Shown here piece by piece: positions 1 through 5,373 of a stretch of DNA of 6,003 bases. The translations under genes were made by a program, and so were the position numbers. Each line of letters begins with the position of its first letter. The first letter of the stretch is position 1. Under the pieces are notes generated by a model. The model was not told the origin of the DNA. It made no database searches and was given only the letters and a program-made list of their open reading frames with translations. This DNA is from Pseudomonadota bacterium (GTDB taxonomy: Bacteria; Pseudomonadota; Alphaproteobacteria; Acetobacterales; Acetobacteraceae), in NCBI GenBank assembly GCA_021808185.1, contig JAKBCB010000242.1, positions 1 to 6,003 of the forward strand, read 5' to 3'.

Positions 1-37
1 GCCGCAAAACGAGGCCCGGCACGCCCGCGCCGTCTGA
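1..37 (+). CDS. Possible C-terminal end of an upstream gene (partial)
   Basis: Reading in frame from base 2 gives PQNEARHARAV followed by TGA at 35-37. Third codon positions are almost all G or C, as in the real genes here. A perfect GC-rich hairpin directly follows this stop, which supports it as a gene end. A different frame stays open until a TGA at 75-77 that overlaps the next start as ATGA, and it cannot be excluded. Eleven residues are too few to assign a family. Confidence 0.35.
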   Translation, partial: PQNEARHARAV

Positions 38-40
38 GGC

Positions 41-59
41 GCGCGGCCGGCGGCCGCGC
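41..59. terminator. GC-rich hairpin, possible terminator
   Basis: GCGCGGCC (41-48), loop GGC (49-51) and GGCCGCGC (52-59) form a perfect 8-bp stem. It sits four bases after the possible upstream stop and directly before the ribosome-binding G run at 61-66. There is no T tract, so it is at best a non-canonical terminator or an attenuating structure near the oxygenase start. In DNA this GC-rich such palindromes also arise by chance. Confidence 0.35.
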
Positions 60-73
60 AGGGGGGATCACCG

Positions 74-730
74 ATGACGCTTGCCGATCTGGAGACCGAA
101 TCGCGCGTGCTGGATCTCGGCGCGCTGGCGCGCGCGACGCTGGCGCGCGATCCGTTCGACTTCCTCGTTGTCCCGTTTTTTGTGCCGCCGGGCGCGGCGG
201 CGGCGGCGCGGCTGTGCTTCCCGCTCTCGCCGCATGGCGGCATCGCCCCCGCGCACGCGGCCGAGCCCGGCGATGGGTTCGACCGGCTGCTGCGTGCCGT
301 CCGCGAACCCGCGTTCACGTCGGCGATGGCGGACAAGTTCGGCGTGCGCCTGGACCCGCGCACGCTGATGCTGACCGTGCGCAGCCGCTGCCGGCCGCAG
401 GACGGCGCGATCCACGCGGACAGCACCGACAAGGTGGTCACGGCGCTGATCTACCTCAACGAATCCTGGCCGCACACGGGCGGCATGCTGCGCATCCTGC
501 GCCGGAACGACGACATCGACGCCATGGTGGCCGAGGTGCCGCCGCTGGACGGCACGCTGCTCGCGTTCCACCGCACCGACCGTTCCTTCCATGGCCATCT
601 GCCGTACGATGGGGTGCGGCGCGCGCTGATGCTGAACTGGATGACCGATGTCGGCGCGGCCCGGCGCGAGACGCTGCGGCACGCCATCTCCGCCACCGCC
701 AAGCGCATCAAGTCCGTGGTGGGCGCGTGA
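74..730 (+). CDS. 2-oxoglutarate/Fe(II)-dependent oxygenase (prolyl-hydroxylase-like), first of pair
   Basis: A 218-residue protein predicted to be a cytosolic non-haem Fe(II) dioxygenase, coupling 2-oxoglutarate decarboxylation to oxidation of an unknown substrate. The double-stranded beta-helix signature is visible: H114-A-D116 as the first two iron ligands, K120 followed by VVTALIYLN, distal H173 within FHGH, and R182/R183 in GVRRALMLNW, where the 2-oxoglutarate-binding arginine is expected. Residues 1-90 form a variable N-terminal part with no signal peptide. The ATG at 74 has a strong Shine-Dalgarno-like run (AGGGGGG, 60-66) seven bases upstream. The stop overlaps the GTG start of the next gene, which encodes a homologous oxygenase, so co-translation is likely. 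Family assignment is firm. The substrate (protein prolyl, sugar or small molecule) cannot be read from sequence. Confidence 0.85.
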   Translation: MTLADLETESRVLDLGALARATLARDPFDFLVVPFFVPPGAAAAARLCFPLSPHGGIAPAHAAEPGDGFDRLLRAVREPAFTSAMADKFGVRLDPRTLMLTVRSRCRPQDGAIHADSTDKVVTALIYLNESWPHTGGMLRILRRNDDIDAMVAEVPPLDGTLLAFHRTDRSFHGHLPYDGVRRALMLNWMTDVGAARRETLRHAISATAKRIKSVVGA

Positions 731-1392
731 CCGGGATAGGGCCGAACCTGCCGGTGCACCTGCGCGCGGCGCTCGCCGCGGGGCGACAAGGCGAGGTGCC
801 GTTTCGCCACTGGAGCCTCGCGGACGTGCTGCCGCCGGAGACCTGCGGCGCGATACGGGCGCTGCCGTTCAATATTCCGGACATGGGCGGCATCGCCGGG
901 CGCCGGGAATCGATCAACGCGCAGCGTAGCTTCTTCGGCGTCGAACAGCGCCGCCAATTCCCGGTCTGCGACGCGCTCGCGCACGCCTTGCAGGCGCCGG
1001 CCACCATCGCGCTGCTGCAACGCCTGTGCGGCACCGTGCTGGCCGGCGCGTCGCTCCGCATCGAATACTGCCAGGACACCGACGGGTTCTGGCTGGAGCC
1101 GCACACCGATATCGGCGCCAAGCTGTTCACCATGCTGATCTACCTGTCCGACGGGCCAGCCGCCGAGACCTTGGGCACCGACCTGCTCGACACGACCGGC
1201 AACCTCGTTGCCCGCTCCCCGGGCACGTTCGACTCGGGGCTGATCTTCATTCCGGCCGAGGACACCTGGCACGGTTTCGCGCCGCGCCGGATCGAGGGCG
1301 TGCGGCGGACGCTGATCGTCAATTACGTCCGGCCCGAGTGGCGGGCGCGCCACGAGCTGTGCTTCCCGGACATGCCGGTGGTTGCGGCGTAG
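727..1392 (+). CDS. 2-oxoglutarate/Fe(II)-dependent oxygenase, second of pair
   Basis: A 221-residue protein if translation begins at the GTG at 727-729, which shares GTGA with the preceding stop. That start needs no clear ribosome-binding site if translation is coupled. The frame is open further upstream, but only as a shadow of the first gene. Iron ligands are H126-T-D128 and H182 in TWHGF, and R193/R194 in GVRRTLIVNY is the expected 2-oxoglutarate-binding position. The block H-T-D-x3-K132-LFTMLIYLS aligns directly with H-A-D-x3-K-VVTALIYLN of the upstream protein, so the two are probably diverged paralogues or partners. The N-terminal region (1-110) differs between them. Substrate unknown. 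A 7-bp hairpin lies seven bases after the stop. Confidence 0.85.
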   Translation: MTGIGPNLPVHLRAALAAGRQGEVPFRHWSLADVLPPETCGAIRALPFNIPDMGGIAGRRESINAQRSFFGVEQRRQFPVCDALAHALQAPATIALLQRLCGTVLAGASLRIEYCQDTDGFWLEPHTDIGAKLFTMLIYLSDGPAAETLGTDLLDTTGNLVARSPGTFDSGLIFIPAEDTWHGFAPRRIEGVRRTLIVNYVRPEWRARHELCFPDMPVVAA

Positions 1393-1398
1393 GCAAGG

Positions 1399-1415
1399 CG
1401 GGGGCTCTGCCCCCG
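1399..1415. terminator. GGGGGCTCTGCCCCC hairpin between convergent genes
   Basis: CGGGGGC (1399-1405), loop TCT, GCCCCCG (1409-1415): a perfect 7-bp stem located seven bases after the oxygenase stop and five bases before the stop of the opposing gene. It could terminate both transcripts. The GGGGCTCTGCCCC core resembles a REP-like intergenic palindrome that I associate with Acetobacteraceae genomes. It lacks a T tract on either side. Confidence 0.55.
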
Positions 1416-1420
1416 GACCG

Positions 1421-1885
1421 CTAACTCGCGGCCACGAGCGGGGCGACCTGCTTCCACAGCATGTCGCCCCCTGGCTGCAAGCCAGCCGCGCGCAGGCCGG
1501 CGGCCACGGGTTGCGTATGGTCGCGGACCAGCGCGCGAATCGCCGTGCAGCCCAGCCGTTGCGCCAGGAGGTCCATCTCGTGCGCCAGCGCCAGCACGAC
1601 GGGCGCGGGGTCCAGCACATCGACCGCCACGAAATACTCCGTCGCCAGGATCGCGCCCTGCGCCAGGTCGTGCTCCCGCCGGTACAGAAACAGCCCGCAC
1701 GGCAGCGGGCGGGGGATGCGTCGGACCGCGACGATGCCGGCGCGCGCCGCCCGGCGCGGGTTGGTCAGCGGACGGGCGAAACTCACCCATGCTTGCAGCG
1801 TGAGGCTCGGCACGGCCTCGCGGACCAGCGGATAGACGGCCCGCACCTGATCCGGCATCACGATATGAGAGGTGAAGCCCAACAT
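1421..1885 (-). CDS. GNAT-like protein of unknown function, degenerate cofactor loop
   Basis: A 154-residue protein with no signal peptide or membrane segment. Predicted secondary structure recalls the second half of a GNAT acetyltransferase: strand around 62-70 (CGLFLYRR), strand 84-91 (YFVAVDVL), long helix 93-111 (PAPVVLALAHEMDLLAQRLG), strand 113-120 (CTAIRALV), then GLRAAGLQPGGDMLWK. The usual Q/R-x-x-G-x-G/A loop that holds the acetyl-CoA pyrophosphate is absent; LDPAPVV stands in its place, so acetyltransferase activity is doubtful. The start at MLGFTSHIV is preceded by GGGAAACAATTGGA, a weak ribosome-binding region. The gene is divergent from fnr, and the FNR box between them sits about 41-43 bases upstream of a plausible start of transcription for this gene. 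It is therefore a candidate FNR target. I do not recognise a named family. Confidence 0.7.
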   Translation of the reverse strand: MLGFTSHIVMPDQVRAVYPLVREAVPSLTLQAWVSFARPLTNPRRAARAGIVAVRRIPRPLPCGLFLYRREHDLAQGAILATEYFVAVDVLDPAPVVLALAHEMDLLAQRLGCTAIRALVRDHTQPVAAGLRAAGLQPGGDMLWKQVAPLVAAS

Positions 1886-1922
1886 TCCAATTGTTTCCCG
1901 CCAGGGCTCCCGATAGCGGGCG

Positions 1923-1928
1923 AGTGTG
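1923..1928 (-). promoter_or_regulatory. Possible -10 element for the leftward GNAT-like gene
   Basis: On the minus strand these bases read CACACT, a fair match to TATAAT. Transcription would start near 1916-1917, giving a leader of about 31 bases. The FNR box centre would then lie 41.5-42.5 bases upstream, the usual class II FNR activator position, where it replaces a -35 element. The spacing is the main evidence; the hexamer alone is weak. Confidence 0.35.
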
Positions 1929-1951
1929 CACGGGTCGGTCCCGCGCGTGCG

Positions 1952-1965
1952 TTGACGCAGATCAA
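1952..1965. promoter_or_regulatory. FNR/FixK-type anaerobox
   Basis: TTGACGCAGATCAA matches nine of the ten defined positions of TTGAT-N4-ATCAA and fits the alphaproteobacterial pattern TTGA-N6-TCAA. It lies in the intergenic region shared by the leftward GNAT-like gene and the rightward fnr gene, 88 bases before the fnr ATG. It is an expected target of the FNR protein encoded next to it, so autoregulation, control of the divergent gene, or both are inferred. Confidence 0.75.
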
Positions 1966-1980
1966 CGCAGAAAGAAAGGG

Positions 1981-2009
1981 TTCCCGCAGCCAGCACAGTT
2001 CGATACACT
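1981..2009 (+). promoter_or_regulatory. Possible fnr promoter
   Basis: TTCCCG (1981-1986) and TACACT (2004-2009) are separated by 17 bases. The -10 element is good and the -35 element is poor. Transcription would begin near 2016, with the FNR box centred about 57 bases upstream, which is neither a clean class I nor a class II position. GATACC at 2012-2017 is an alternative -10. Confidence 0.3.
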
Positions 2010-2053
2010 CGGATACCCGTGAACGATCGCGGGATGCCACGGTGGGTCAGGGT

Positions 2054-2809
2054 ATGACGACTTTTCGCGCGCGGCCTGTGGTTGTCGAAATGAATCACCT
2101 CCCAGATCCCTGTGCCCATTGCGGCGCGCGTCCCTTTAGTGTTTGCAGCGCGATCGAAGACCAGGACCTCGCCCGGCTCGCGGCGCTCGCGCACCCCTTC
2201 ACGATCGAGGCCGGGCGCTCGTTCATCGACGAGGGCGATCCGGCAGAAAATTTCTATAACGTCACCAGCGGCACCGCGAAGCTGTTCAAGCTGCTGCCCG
2301 ACGGGCGGCGGCAGATCACAGGGTTCGCCGGCGCCGGACATTTCCTTGGCCTCGCGGTGTCGCGCACCTATTCCTTCGGCGCCGAGGCGGTGGAAACGAT
2401 GCGGATCTGCCGCTTCTCCCGCCCCAAGCTGCGCGTGTTGCTGGAGGATTTCCCCGCCCTCGAACGCCGACTGCTGGAAGCGGCGTCGAACGAACTTGTG
2501 GCGGCGCAGGAACAAATGCTGCTGCTCGGCCGCAAGACGGCGCGCGAACGGCTGGCCAGTTTCCTGCTCGCGCGGGCCGAGGGACAAATCATGCTGCCGG
2601 CGGGCTGTTCGCACGCCGGCCGTGCCGAAGCCATCTCGCTGCCGATGACCCGCACGGACATCGCCGACTATCTCGGCCTGACCATCGAGACCGTCAGCCG
2701 CACGCTCACCCGGCTGCGGACCGAGCGGCTGATCGAGATCCCGACGCCGTCCGAGATCGTGTTGCGCGACGTGCACGCGCTGGAAAGCCTTGCTTCCGGC
2801 CTGAACTGA
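2054..2809 (+). CDS. fnr: FNR-type oxygen-sensing transcriptional regulator (Crp/Fnr family)
   Basis: A 251-residue protein, about the length of E. coli FNR (250). C20, C23 and C31 form a CxxCx7C cluster, and C119 in ETMRICRFS aligns with the fourth FNR cysteine (E. coli C122). All ligands for an oxygen-labile [4Fe-4S] cluster are therefore present, although E. coli has CxxCx5C. The cyclic-nucleotide-binding-like beta barrel spans about 35-135 (GRRQITGFAGAGHFLG at 84-99), the dimer helix about 135-170 (QEQMLLLGRKTARERLASFLL), and the winged helix follows. The recognition helix TIETVSRTLTRL carries E212, S215 and R216, the residues that read TTGAT half-sites in FNR. A matching box lies upstream at 1952-1965. 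The ATG at 2054 has GGTGGG seven bases before it; an in-frame ATG at 2090 (MNHLPDPC) is possible but has a poorer ribosome-binding site. The gene ends tail-to-tail with pta. Confidence 0.92.
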   Translation: MTTFRARPVVVEMNHLPDPCAHCGARPFSVCSAIEDQDLARLAALAHPFTIEAGRSFIDEGDPAENFYNVTSGTAKLFKLLPDGRRQITGFAGAGHFLGLAVSRTYSFGAEAVETMRICRFSRPKLRVLLEDFPALERRLLEAASNELVAAQEQMLLLGRKTARERLASFLLARAEGQIMLPAGCSHAGRAEAISLPMTRTDIADYLGLTIETVSRTLTRLRTERLIEIPTPSEIVLRDVHALESLASGLN

Positions 2810-2821
2810 GGCGCTGCGGCG

Positions 2822-3778
2822 TCAGTCCCGCGGCTTGGCCAGCGCCGCCGCCCGGCGGGCGTGCGCGTAGATCACGGCCACGGCGGCGCTGGCGAGGCGC
2901 GCGCGCACCGAATCCGCCCGGCTGGTCAGCACGATCGGCACCCGCGCGCCCAGCACGATGCCGGCGGCATCCGCGTTGGCCAGGAAGGTCAATTCCTTGG
3001 CCAGCATGTTCCCGGCCTCCATATCCGGCACCAGCAGGATGTCGGCGTCGCCCGCGACCGGCGAGACGATGCCCTTCATCGCCGCCGCCTCCTTGCTGAT
3101 GGCGTTGTCGAACGCCAGCGGCCCGTCCAGCACCGCGCCCTTGATCTGGCCGCGCTCGGCCATTTTGCACAGCGCCGCCGCGTCGATGGTGGAGGGGATC
3201 TTGGCGCTCACCGTCTCCACTGCCGACAGGATCGCGACCTTCGGCCGCTCGACCCCCAGCGCCTGCGCCAGTTCGATGGCGTTGGCGAGGATATCGACCT
3301 TATCGTCGAGCGTGGGGGCGATGTTCACCGCGGCATCGGTGATGAACAGCGGTTTCGGGTAGGTCGGCACGTCCATGATGAACACATGGCTGATGCGCCG
3401 CTCGGTGCGGATGCCGGTGTCGTGGCGCACCACGGCGCCCATCACCTCGTCGGTGTGCAGGCTGCCCTTCATCAGCGCCGCCGCCTCGCCCGTGCGCACC
3501 AGCTCCACGCCCTTGTCGGCGCTGGCGTGGCTGTGCGGGGTATCGAAGATGCGGCAATGCGCGATGTCGAGCCCTTGCTCGGCGGCGATGCGGCGGATGC
3601 GCACCTCCGGCCCGACCAGCAGCGGCACGATCAGGCCGGCCTCGGCGGCCTGCATCGCCCCGGTCAACGAGGCTGCGTCGCACGGGTGCACCACCGCCGT
3701 CGGCACCGGCGGAAGTCCGGCGCACTGGGCGATCAGCCGGTCGTATTTGGCGTGCTGGTTGGTCGTGGCGACGTCCAT
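2822..3778 (-). CDS. pta: Phosphate acetyltransferase / butyryltransferase family enzyme
   Basis: A 318-residue cytosolic enzyme of the PTA/PTB family, transferring an acyl group (probably acetyl) between CoA and phosphate. Family landmarks: LMKGSLHTDEVMGAVV (102-117), HVFIMDVP (131-138) followed by FITDAAVN, LDGPLAFDNAIS (217-228), VAGDADILLVPDMEAGNML (241-259) and PIVLTSRADS (281-290). It is the short form, without the N-terminal hydratase-like domain of the bifunctional version or the P-loop/DRTGG domains of long Pta. The ATG at 3778 has GGAG eight bases upstream on its strand; the frame extends further 5' but without recognisable family sequence. No acetate kinase is adjacent, so whether it feeds ATP formation or controls acetyl-phosphate is open. 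Only 12 bases separate its stop from that of fnr. Acetyl versus butyryl preference cannot be decided from these motifs. Confidence 0.9.
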   Translation of the reverse strand: MDVATTNQHAKYDRLIAQCAGLPPVPTAVVHPCDAASLTGAMQAAEAGLIVPLLVGPEVRIRRIAAEQGLDIAHCRIFDTPHSHASADKGVELVRTGEAAALMKGSLHTDEVMGAVVRHDTGIRTERRISHVFIMDVPTYPKPLFITDAAVNIAPTLDDKVDILANAIELAQALGVERPKVAILSAVETVSAKIPSTIDAAALCKMAERGQIKGAVLDGPLAFDNAISKEAAAMKGIVSPVAGDADILLVPDMEAGNMLAKELTFLANADAAGIVLGARVPIVLTSRADSVRARLASAAVAVIYAHARRAAALAKPRD

Positions 3779-3940
3779 CGCGGGGGCTCCGGGCTGTGGC
3801 GGGACGGCGGGGTTGTAGCCGAGGGGGCGGGCGGGAGATATGCCGAACCCGCAAAGCGCGCCGCGCGCGGCGTCGCGCGCATGGCTGACGCGCCAACAGG
3901 GAGAGAGCGGCCACACCGGCGCGCGGCGAAGCATGCTAAA

Positions 3941-3950
3941 TGACCGGTCA
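3941..3950. promoter_or_regulatory. TGACCGGTCA palindrome, possible TetR-type operator
   Basis: A perfect 10-bp palindrome within AAATGACCGGTCAGTCACG, in the spacer (3779-3985) between the divergent pta and exporter genes. TGACCGGTCA cores occur in operators of TetR-family repressors, and exporters are frequent TetR targets. No TetR gene lies in the window. Perfect 10-bp palindromes are not rare by chance in 200 bases of such DNA, so this is tentative. Nothing else was recognised in the spacer beyond the pta ribosome-binding site. Confidence 0.35.
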
Positions 3951-3985
3951 GTCACGTCCGCCGCCCCCCGTCGCGCCGCAGCATC

Positions 3986-4900
3986 ATGCCCCAACCCGCC
4001 ATGGCGCGCGCCCTCGCGCCGGACCTCGCCTCTGCTGGCCGCCGCGTCGGGGACGACCCGGTGCGCGGCATCCTGCTCGTGGTCAGCGCCTCGATCGTGT
4101 TCTCGATCTCGGACGCGACCGCGAAATACGTGACGCAGACGCTGCCGGTGATCGAGGTCGCCTGGGTGCGCTATCTGGTGTTCACCCTGCTCGCCACGCT
4201 GCCGGCGATCCGCGACCGGGGGGCGACGCTGCGCACGCGCAAGCCGGTGGCGCAAATTACGCGGGGCCTGGCCATCGTCGGCTCGGCGCTGTTCTTCGTG
4301 TTCGGATTGCGGCTTCTGCCGATGGCGGACGCGGCGGCGATCAACTTCGTCTCGCCGATGTTCATCACCATGCTGTCGGTGCCGTTCCTCGGCGAACGGG
4401 TGGGGCCGCGGCGCTGGATCGCGGTGGGCGTCGGGCTGACCGGGGCGGTGATCGCGGCCCAGCCCGGCACCTCGGCGTTCAGCGCGGCGGCGGCCTTCCC
4501 GGTGCTCTCGGCGGCGACCTGGGCCATCGGCATCGTGCTGACGCGGCGCATGGCCGTGACGGAGGGCCCGTCCACCATCCTTGCGTGGACCGCCGGCAGC
4601 GGGCTGCTGGTGCTGACCTGCGCGCTGCCGTTCGATGTCGTGGTGCCGACGGGCAAGGAACTGGCGCTATGCTTGCTGATCGGCGCCGCCGCCTCGGCCG
4701 GGCAATGGATGGTGATTCTCGGCTACCGCGCGGCCCCCGCCTCGATGCTGGCGCCGTTTTCATATCTGCAACTGATCTGGTCCACCGGGCTTGGTTACAT
4801 CGTCTTCGATGGCCGGCCGGGGGTGGCGACGATCGTCGGCGCCTGCATCATCGCCGGCAGCGGGCTGTATAGCGCCCACCGCGAACGCCGCGCGCGGTGA
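3986..4900 (+). CDS. EamA/DMT-superfamily inner-membrane transporter
   Basis: A 304-residue inner-membrane protein with two EamA repeats (about 26-158 and 168-296) and ten predicted hydrophobic helices, near residues 28-43, 55-75, 92-110, 116-134, 143-158, 165-188, 197-217, 226-245, 252-272 and 279-296. Typical DMT stretches are FVSPMFITMLSVPFLGERVGPRRW, followed by VGVGLTGAVIAAQPG, and in the second repeat FSYLQLIWSTGLGYIVFDGRPG. Members export or import small metabolites such as amino acids or S-adenosylmethionine; the substrate is not predictable here. The start is uncertain: ATG at 3986 or at 4001 (MARALAPDL), neither with a good ribosome-binding site. Divergent from pta across a spacer with a possible operator; two hairpins follow the stop. 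Confidence 0.88.
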   Translation: MPQPAMARALAPDLASAGRRVGDDPVRGILLVVSASIVFSISDATAKYVTQTLPVIEVAWVRYLVFTLLATLPAIRDRGATLRTRKPVAQITRGLAIVGSALFFVFGLRLLPMADAAAINFVSPMFITMLSVPFLGERVGPRRWIAVGVGLTGAVIAAQPGTSAFSAAAAFPVLSAATWAIGIVLTRRMAVTEGPSTILAWTAGSGLLVLTCALPFDVVVPTGKELALCLLIGAAASAGQWMVILGYRAAPASMLAPFSYLQLIWSTGLGYIVFDGRPGVATIVGACIIAGSGLYSAHRERRAR

Positions 4901-4916
4901 GGGCCGAAGCCGGCCC
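4901..4916. terminator. Hairpin directly after the exporter stop
   Basis: GGGCCG (4901-4906), loop AAGC, CGGCCC (4911-4916): a perfect 6-bp stem starting at the first base after the exporter TGA. The following bases are CTCC rather than a T tract. It likely ends or stabilises the rightward transcript. Confidence 0.5.
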
Positions 4917-4918
4917 CT

Positions 4919-4930
4919 CCCCGCGCGGGG
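4919..4930. terminator. CCCCGCGCGGGG palindrome before the DUF1127 stop
   Basis: A perfect 12-bp self-complementary sequence, two bases after the preceding hairpin and seven bases before the DUF1127 stop on the opposite strand. As a hairpin it could form a 4-bp stem with a GCGC loop. Together with its neighbour it makes a plausible two-way transcription block between convergent genes, though without T tracts. Confidence 0.35.
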
Positions 4931-4937
4931 CGGCGCA

Positions 4938-5228
4938 TCAGAAGCGGGCGGCGTTCGGCATCGAGCGGGCGGCGACGAAGGCGCGGTCGAACACGCGCGG
5001 AATGTCGACGCGGCTCAGGCCGATATCGGCCAGTTCGTGATCGGACAGCGCACTCAGCTCGCCGATCACGGCGCGACGCTGCATCATCGCGGAGAACGAC
5101 CTGGCGACCGCGCGCAGGCCCTTGCCGACGATGCCGGTGTTGCTGGGCGCGAACACGCTCGGCGAGGCCTCCGAGATGTTCACGGGGGCGAAGTAGGACA
5201 CCGGGTCCTTGGCAAACTGGGCGCTCAT
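4938..5228 (-). CDS. DUF1127 domain-containing protein
   Basis: A 96-residue protein. Residues about 46-80 match the DUF1127 (YjiS-like) pattern: an amphipathic segment AMMQRRAVIGELSALSDHELADIGLSRVDIPRVF in which L-S-x-L-S-D-H-E-L-x-D-I-G-L is the hallmark. The first 45 residues (including PVSYFAPVNISEASPSVFAPS) are an extension not seen in the minimal ~45-residue proteins and carry no clear signal peptide. DUF1127 proteins in alphaproteobacteria have been tied to stress responses and RNA binding; the role of this one is unknown. The ATG at 5228 has AAGGA nine bases upstream on its strand. A FixK/FNR-like site lies about 70 bases upstream, so oxygen-linked control is possible. Confidence 0.85.
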   Translation of the reverse strand: MSAQFAKDPVSYFAPVNISEASPSVFAPSNTGIVGKGLRAVARSFSAMMQRRAVIGELSALSDHELADIGLSRVDIPRVFDRAFVAARSMPNAARF

Positions 5229-5291
5229 CTGGTGAAGTCCTTAGTGGTGATGCCGGCTTGGGCGATCGGGATGGACCCCGGAGCCGGCCGT

Positions 5292-5305
5292 TTGATGCAG
5301 CGCAA
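5292..5305. promoter_or_regulatory. Second, weaker FNR/FixK-like site
   Basis: TTGATGCAGCGCAA matches 8 of 10 positions of TTGAT-N4-ATCAA and fits fully the looser FixK-type pattern TTG[A/C]-N6-[T/G]CAA. It lies between the divergent DUF1127 and pepP genes, about 70 bases from the DUF1127 start and 124 from the pepP start. It shares TTGA[C/T]GCAG with the box upstream of fnr. TATGTT on the minus strand (5304-5309) overlaps it and could be a -10 for DUF1127, which would imply repression, but no good -35 accompanies it. Confidence 0.4.
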
Positions 5306-5350
5306 CATAGGTGCGCGGGGTCGCCGGTGAATTTGCCAACTTTCTGCGCC

Positions 5351-5373
5351 AGACATGCATCTTGCGCATGTCT
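5351..5373. repeat. 8-bp inverted repeat with overlapping direct repeat
   Basis: AGACATGC (5351-5358) and GCATGTCT (5366-5373) are perfect inverted copies separated by seven bases (ATCTTGC). TCTTGC also occurs directly repeated at 5360-5365 and 5371-5376, eleven bases apart. The repeat lies just before and overlapping the likely pepP -35 element, a position suited to an operator. It does not match the alphaproteobacterial LexA pattern GTTC-N7-GTTC. No regulator can be named. Confidence 0.45.

Noticed and set aside
3..77. Upstream frame ending in TGA overlapping the first oxygenase start as ATGA
   Set aside because: The overlap is attractive, but the translated sequence is Arg/Pro/Gly-rich and crosses the 41-59 hairpin. 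The frame ending at 35-37 is favoured, without certainty.
214..726. Open upstream extension of the second oxygenase frame
   Set aside because: It overlaps the first oxygenase throughout and reads as Arg/Ala-rich low-complexity sequence. The recognisable domain begins after the GTG at 727.
1382..2053. Long upstream extension of the fnr frame
   Set aside because: It covers the antisense of the GNAT-like gene and the FNR box, shows no family pattern, and would make fnr almost twice its normal length.
1886..2776. Antisense open frame across fnr, continuous with the GNAT-like frame
   Set aside because: His/Gln/Arg-rich shadow translation of a clearly real fnr gene. The coherent protein starts only at MLGFTSHIV (1885).
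2806..2825. Imperfect CTGA...TCAG dyad spanning the fnr and pta stop codons
   Set aside because: Only four bases pair before mismatches; too weak to call a terminator.
2861..3943. 360-residue rightward frame opposite pta
   Set aside because: Composition (His, Arg, Gly, Asp rich) is typical of the antisense of a high-GC gene, and the pta motifs on the other strand are unambiguous.
3779..4255. N-terminal extension of pta on the minus strand
   Set aside because: It runs over the divergent spacer and the start of the exporter and contains no PTA/PTB sequence. The ATG at 3778 has a good GGAG.
3940..4872. Alternative rightward frame over the exporter beginning MTGQSRPPPP
   Set aside because: Arg/Gly-rich shadow without hydrophobic helices. 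The frame at 3986 gives ten membrane segments and two EamA repeats.
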